A DNA stretch of 5,633 nt. Source: Acidobacteriota bacterium. Lineage in GTDB: Bacteria > Acidobacteriota > Polarisedimenticolia > J045. The stretch is taken from assembly GCA_020350085.1 (NCBI GenBank), contig CP070706.1, forward strand, positions 1,576,341 through 1,581,973, written 5' to 3'. The translations under genes and the position numbers were made by a program. Shown here in pieces: positions 5,005 to 5,633 of the stretch (its first letter is position 1; the number at the start of each line of letters is the position of its first letter). A model generated the notes under the pieces. It was not told where the DNA came from. It saw only the letters and a program-made list of their open reading frames with translations, and made no database searches.

Positions 5005-5633
5005 GCATCTCGATCCTGCCGAACGGGCGCACCTCGGCCCGCCCGCGACACGTGCTGCTCAACCTGCTCGTCGAGCTGCTGCTGGCCGGCGGCATCGGCG
5101 GCGGGATCGGCATGCTGGTCGGCGTGCTGGCCAGCGTGCTGGAGAGCAATCACGTCGAGCTGAGGCTGGTCGTCTTTGGCGGTTTGAGCGGGCTTCTGGC
5201 CGCGCTGCTGGCCGTGATCACCGGCCGCGAGCTGTTGCCGAGGCTCGTCGCGTTCTCGCTGCCGTTTCGGGCGACGTTGATGGTGCTGACGCTCGTCGGC
5301 GGCGCTTGCGCGGCCACGGCGCTCGGCTTTTGGATGTACCCGTGGTTCAGCTTGTATGCGTTCCGTTCCGTGGCACTCGTCGCCGCGATCAACGGCCTGC
5401 TGGCGCTCGTGGCCGGCTCTTTGGTCTTCACGTACGAGGACCTGGCGCGAAGGCTGGCTCGCGCGCGCGAGCTGCTCGCCGCGGAGCGCCTGGCCCAGGC
5501 CGAGGAAAGCGAGCGCGCCGCGCGGCCCCGTCTCCAAGCGAAGCCAGCCCGCAAAAACCCCCAATTTATAAAAAAAGCGCTAAAAACGGGGGCGGCGAGA
5601 GTAACCCGGGCTAGAGGAAGAGCACACTCCAGA
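5001..5633 (+). CDS. Membrane LytS/YehU-type sensor histidine kinase, 5' part only
   Basis: The frame runs from the ATGA overlap to the window end (211 codons, no stop), so it is partial. Residues ~18-48, 54-74, 90-112 and 121-144 form four hydrophobic helices with a Gly-rich first one (LAGGIGGGIGMLVG). A charged helix (145-177) follows. The frame then reads RLQAKPARKNPQFIKKALKT (177-196). Without gaps this fits the start of a His_kinase (LytS-type) domain, whose consensus is close to LQAxxNPHFLFNxLNTI. The phosphoacceptor His corresponds to Gln188 and several Leu, Phe and Asn positions read as Lys, which I attribute to base errors at the contig end. The DHp remainder and HATPase domain are off the edge. 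It would be an inner-membrane kinase, normally paired with a LytTR-type regulator. TM4 and the linker align without gaps to the upstream phosphatase. Only the first ~180 residues should be trusted. Confidence 0.78.
   Translation, partial: MSISILPNGRTSARPRHVLLNLLVELLLAGGIGGGIGMLVGVLASVLESNHVELRLVVFGGLSGLLAALLAVITGRELLPRLVAFSLPFRATLMVLTLVGGACAATALGFWMYPWFSLYAFRSVALVAAINGLLALVAGSLVFTYEDLARRLARARELLAAERLAQAEESERAARPRLQAKPARKNPQFIKKALKTGAARVTRARGRAHSR
5541..5633. other. Low-quality contig end with adapter-like tail
   Basis: Base composition changes abruptly: A runs at 5553-5557, 5570-5576 and 5582-5586 appear inside a gene otherwise at very high GC. Most codons that break the kinase H-box consensus can be explained by C or T replaced with A. 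The final stretch includes GGAAGAGCACAC (5616-5627), identical to 12 nt of the Illumina TruSeq read-through adapter, followed by TCCAG, also part of that adapter. The last ~20 bases are therefore probably not genomic, and the preceding ~70 are error-prone. Confidence 0.8.

Noticed and set aside
4826..5614. Rightward 262-codon frame overlapping the phosphatase end and the kinase start
   Set aside because: It is out of frame with both recognisable proteins, is Arg/Ala-rich, and runs into the degraded contig end.
1..5633. CRISPR arrays, tRNA or rRNA genes, transposases, integrases, defence operons
   Set aside because: No regularly spaced repeats, tRNA cloverleaf patterns, rRNA-like stretches, transposase motifs or insertion-sequence ends were seen on either strand.

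Overview
This window is GC-rich bacterial DNA (by eye well above 60 % G+C, strong G/C at third codon positions, GTG and TTG starts used alongside ATG). A full-length topoisomerase VI A / Spo11-type protein occurs in archaea but only patchily in bacteria. Together with a membrane SpoIIE-type phosphatase and a LytS-type kinase, it suggests a high-GC lineage such as Myxococcota or another deep-branching, probably metagenomic, group. The taxonomic call is inference. The right edge looks like a physical contig end: its last ~20 bases resemble Illumina adapter sequence.

Layout. Three genes read leftward. From right to left they are a topoisomerase VI subunit A homologue (2382-3518), a ketoacyl-ACP synthase III of the FabH family (1231-2244), and the first 305 codons of an exported TPR-like protein running off the left edge (1-916). 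They are separated by 137-nt and 314-nt gaps rich in inverted repeats, so they are probably not one tight operon. A 238-nt divergent intergenic region (3519-3756) separates them from a rightward pair. That pair is a four-helix membrane protein with a C-terminal SpoIIE/RsbU PP2C phosphatase (3757-5004) and, overlapping it by ATGA, the start of a four-helix LytS-type sensor histidine kinase (5001 to the edge).

How the genes relate. The rightward pair is the clearest functional unit. Both proteins carry what looks like the same four-helix membrane input and linker helix, one joined to a protein-phosphatase output and the other to a histidine-kinase output, with translational coupling. No anti-sigma, anti-anti-sigma or LytTR response-regulator gene is visible. 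The topoisomerase A homologue has no B subunit next to it, so it is either an orphan or pairs with a B subunit encoded elsewhere. No direct link between it, the FabH-family enzyme and the exported protein can be read from the sequence.

Caveat. From about 5541 to the end the sequence looks degraded. The kinase H-box can be recognised, but many C and T positions appear to have been replaced by A, and the terminal ~20 bases look like adapter. Those residues should not be read as biology.
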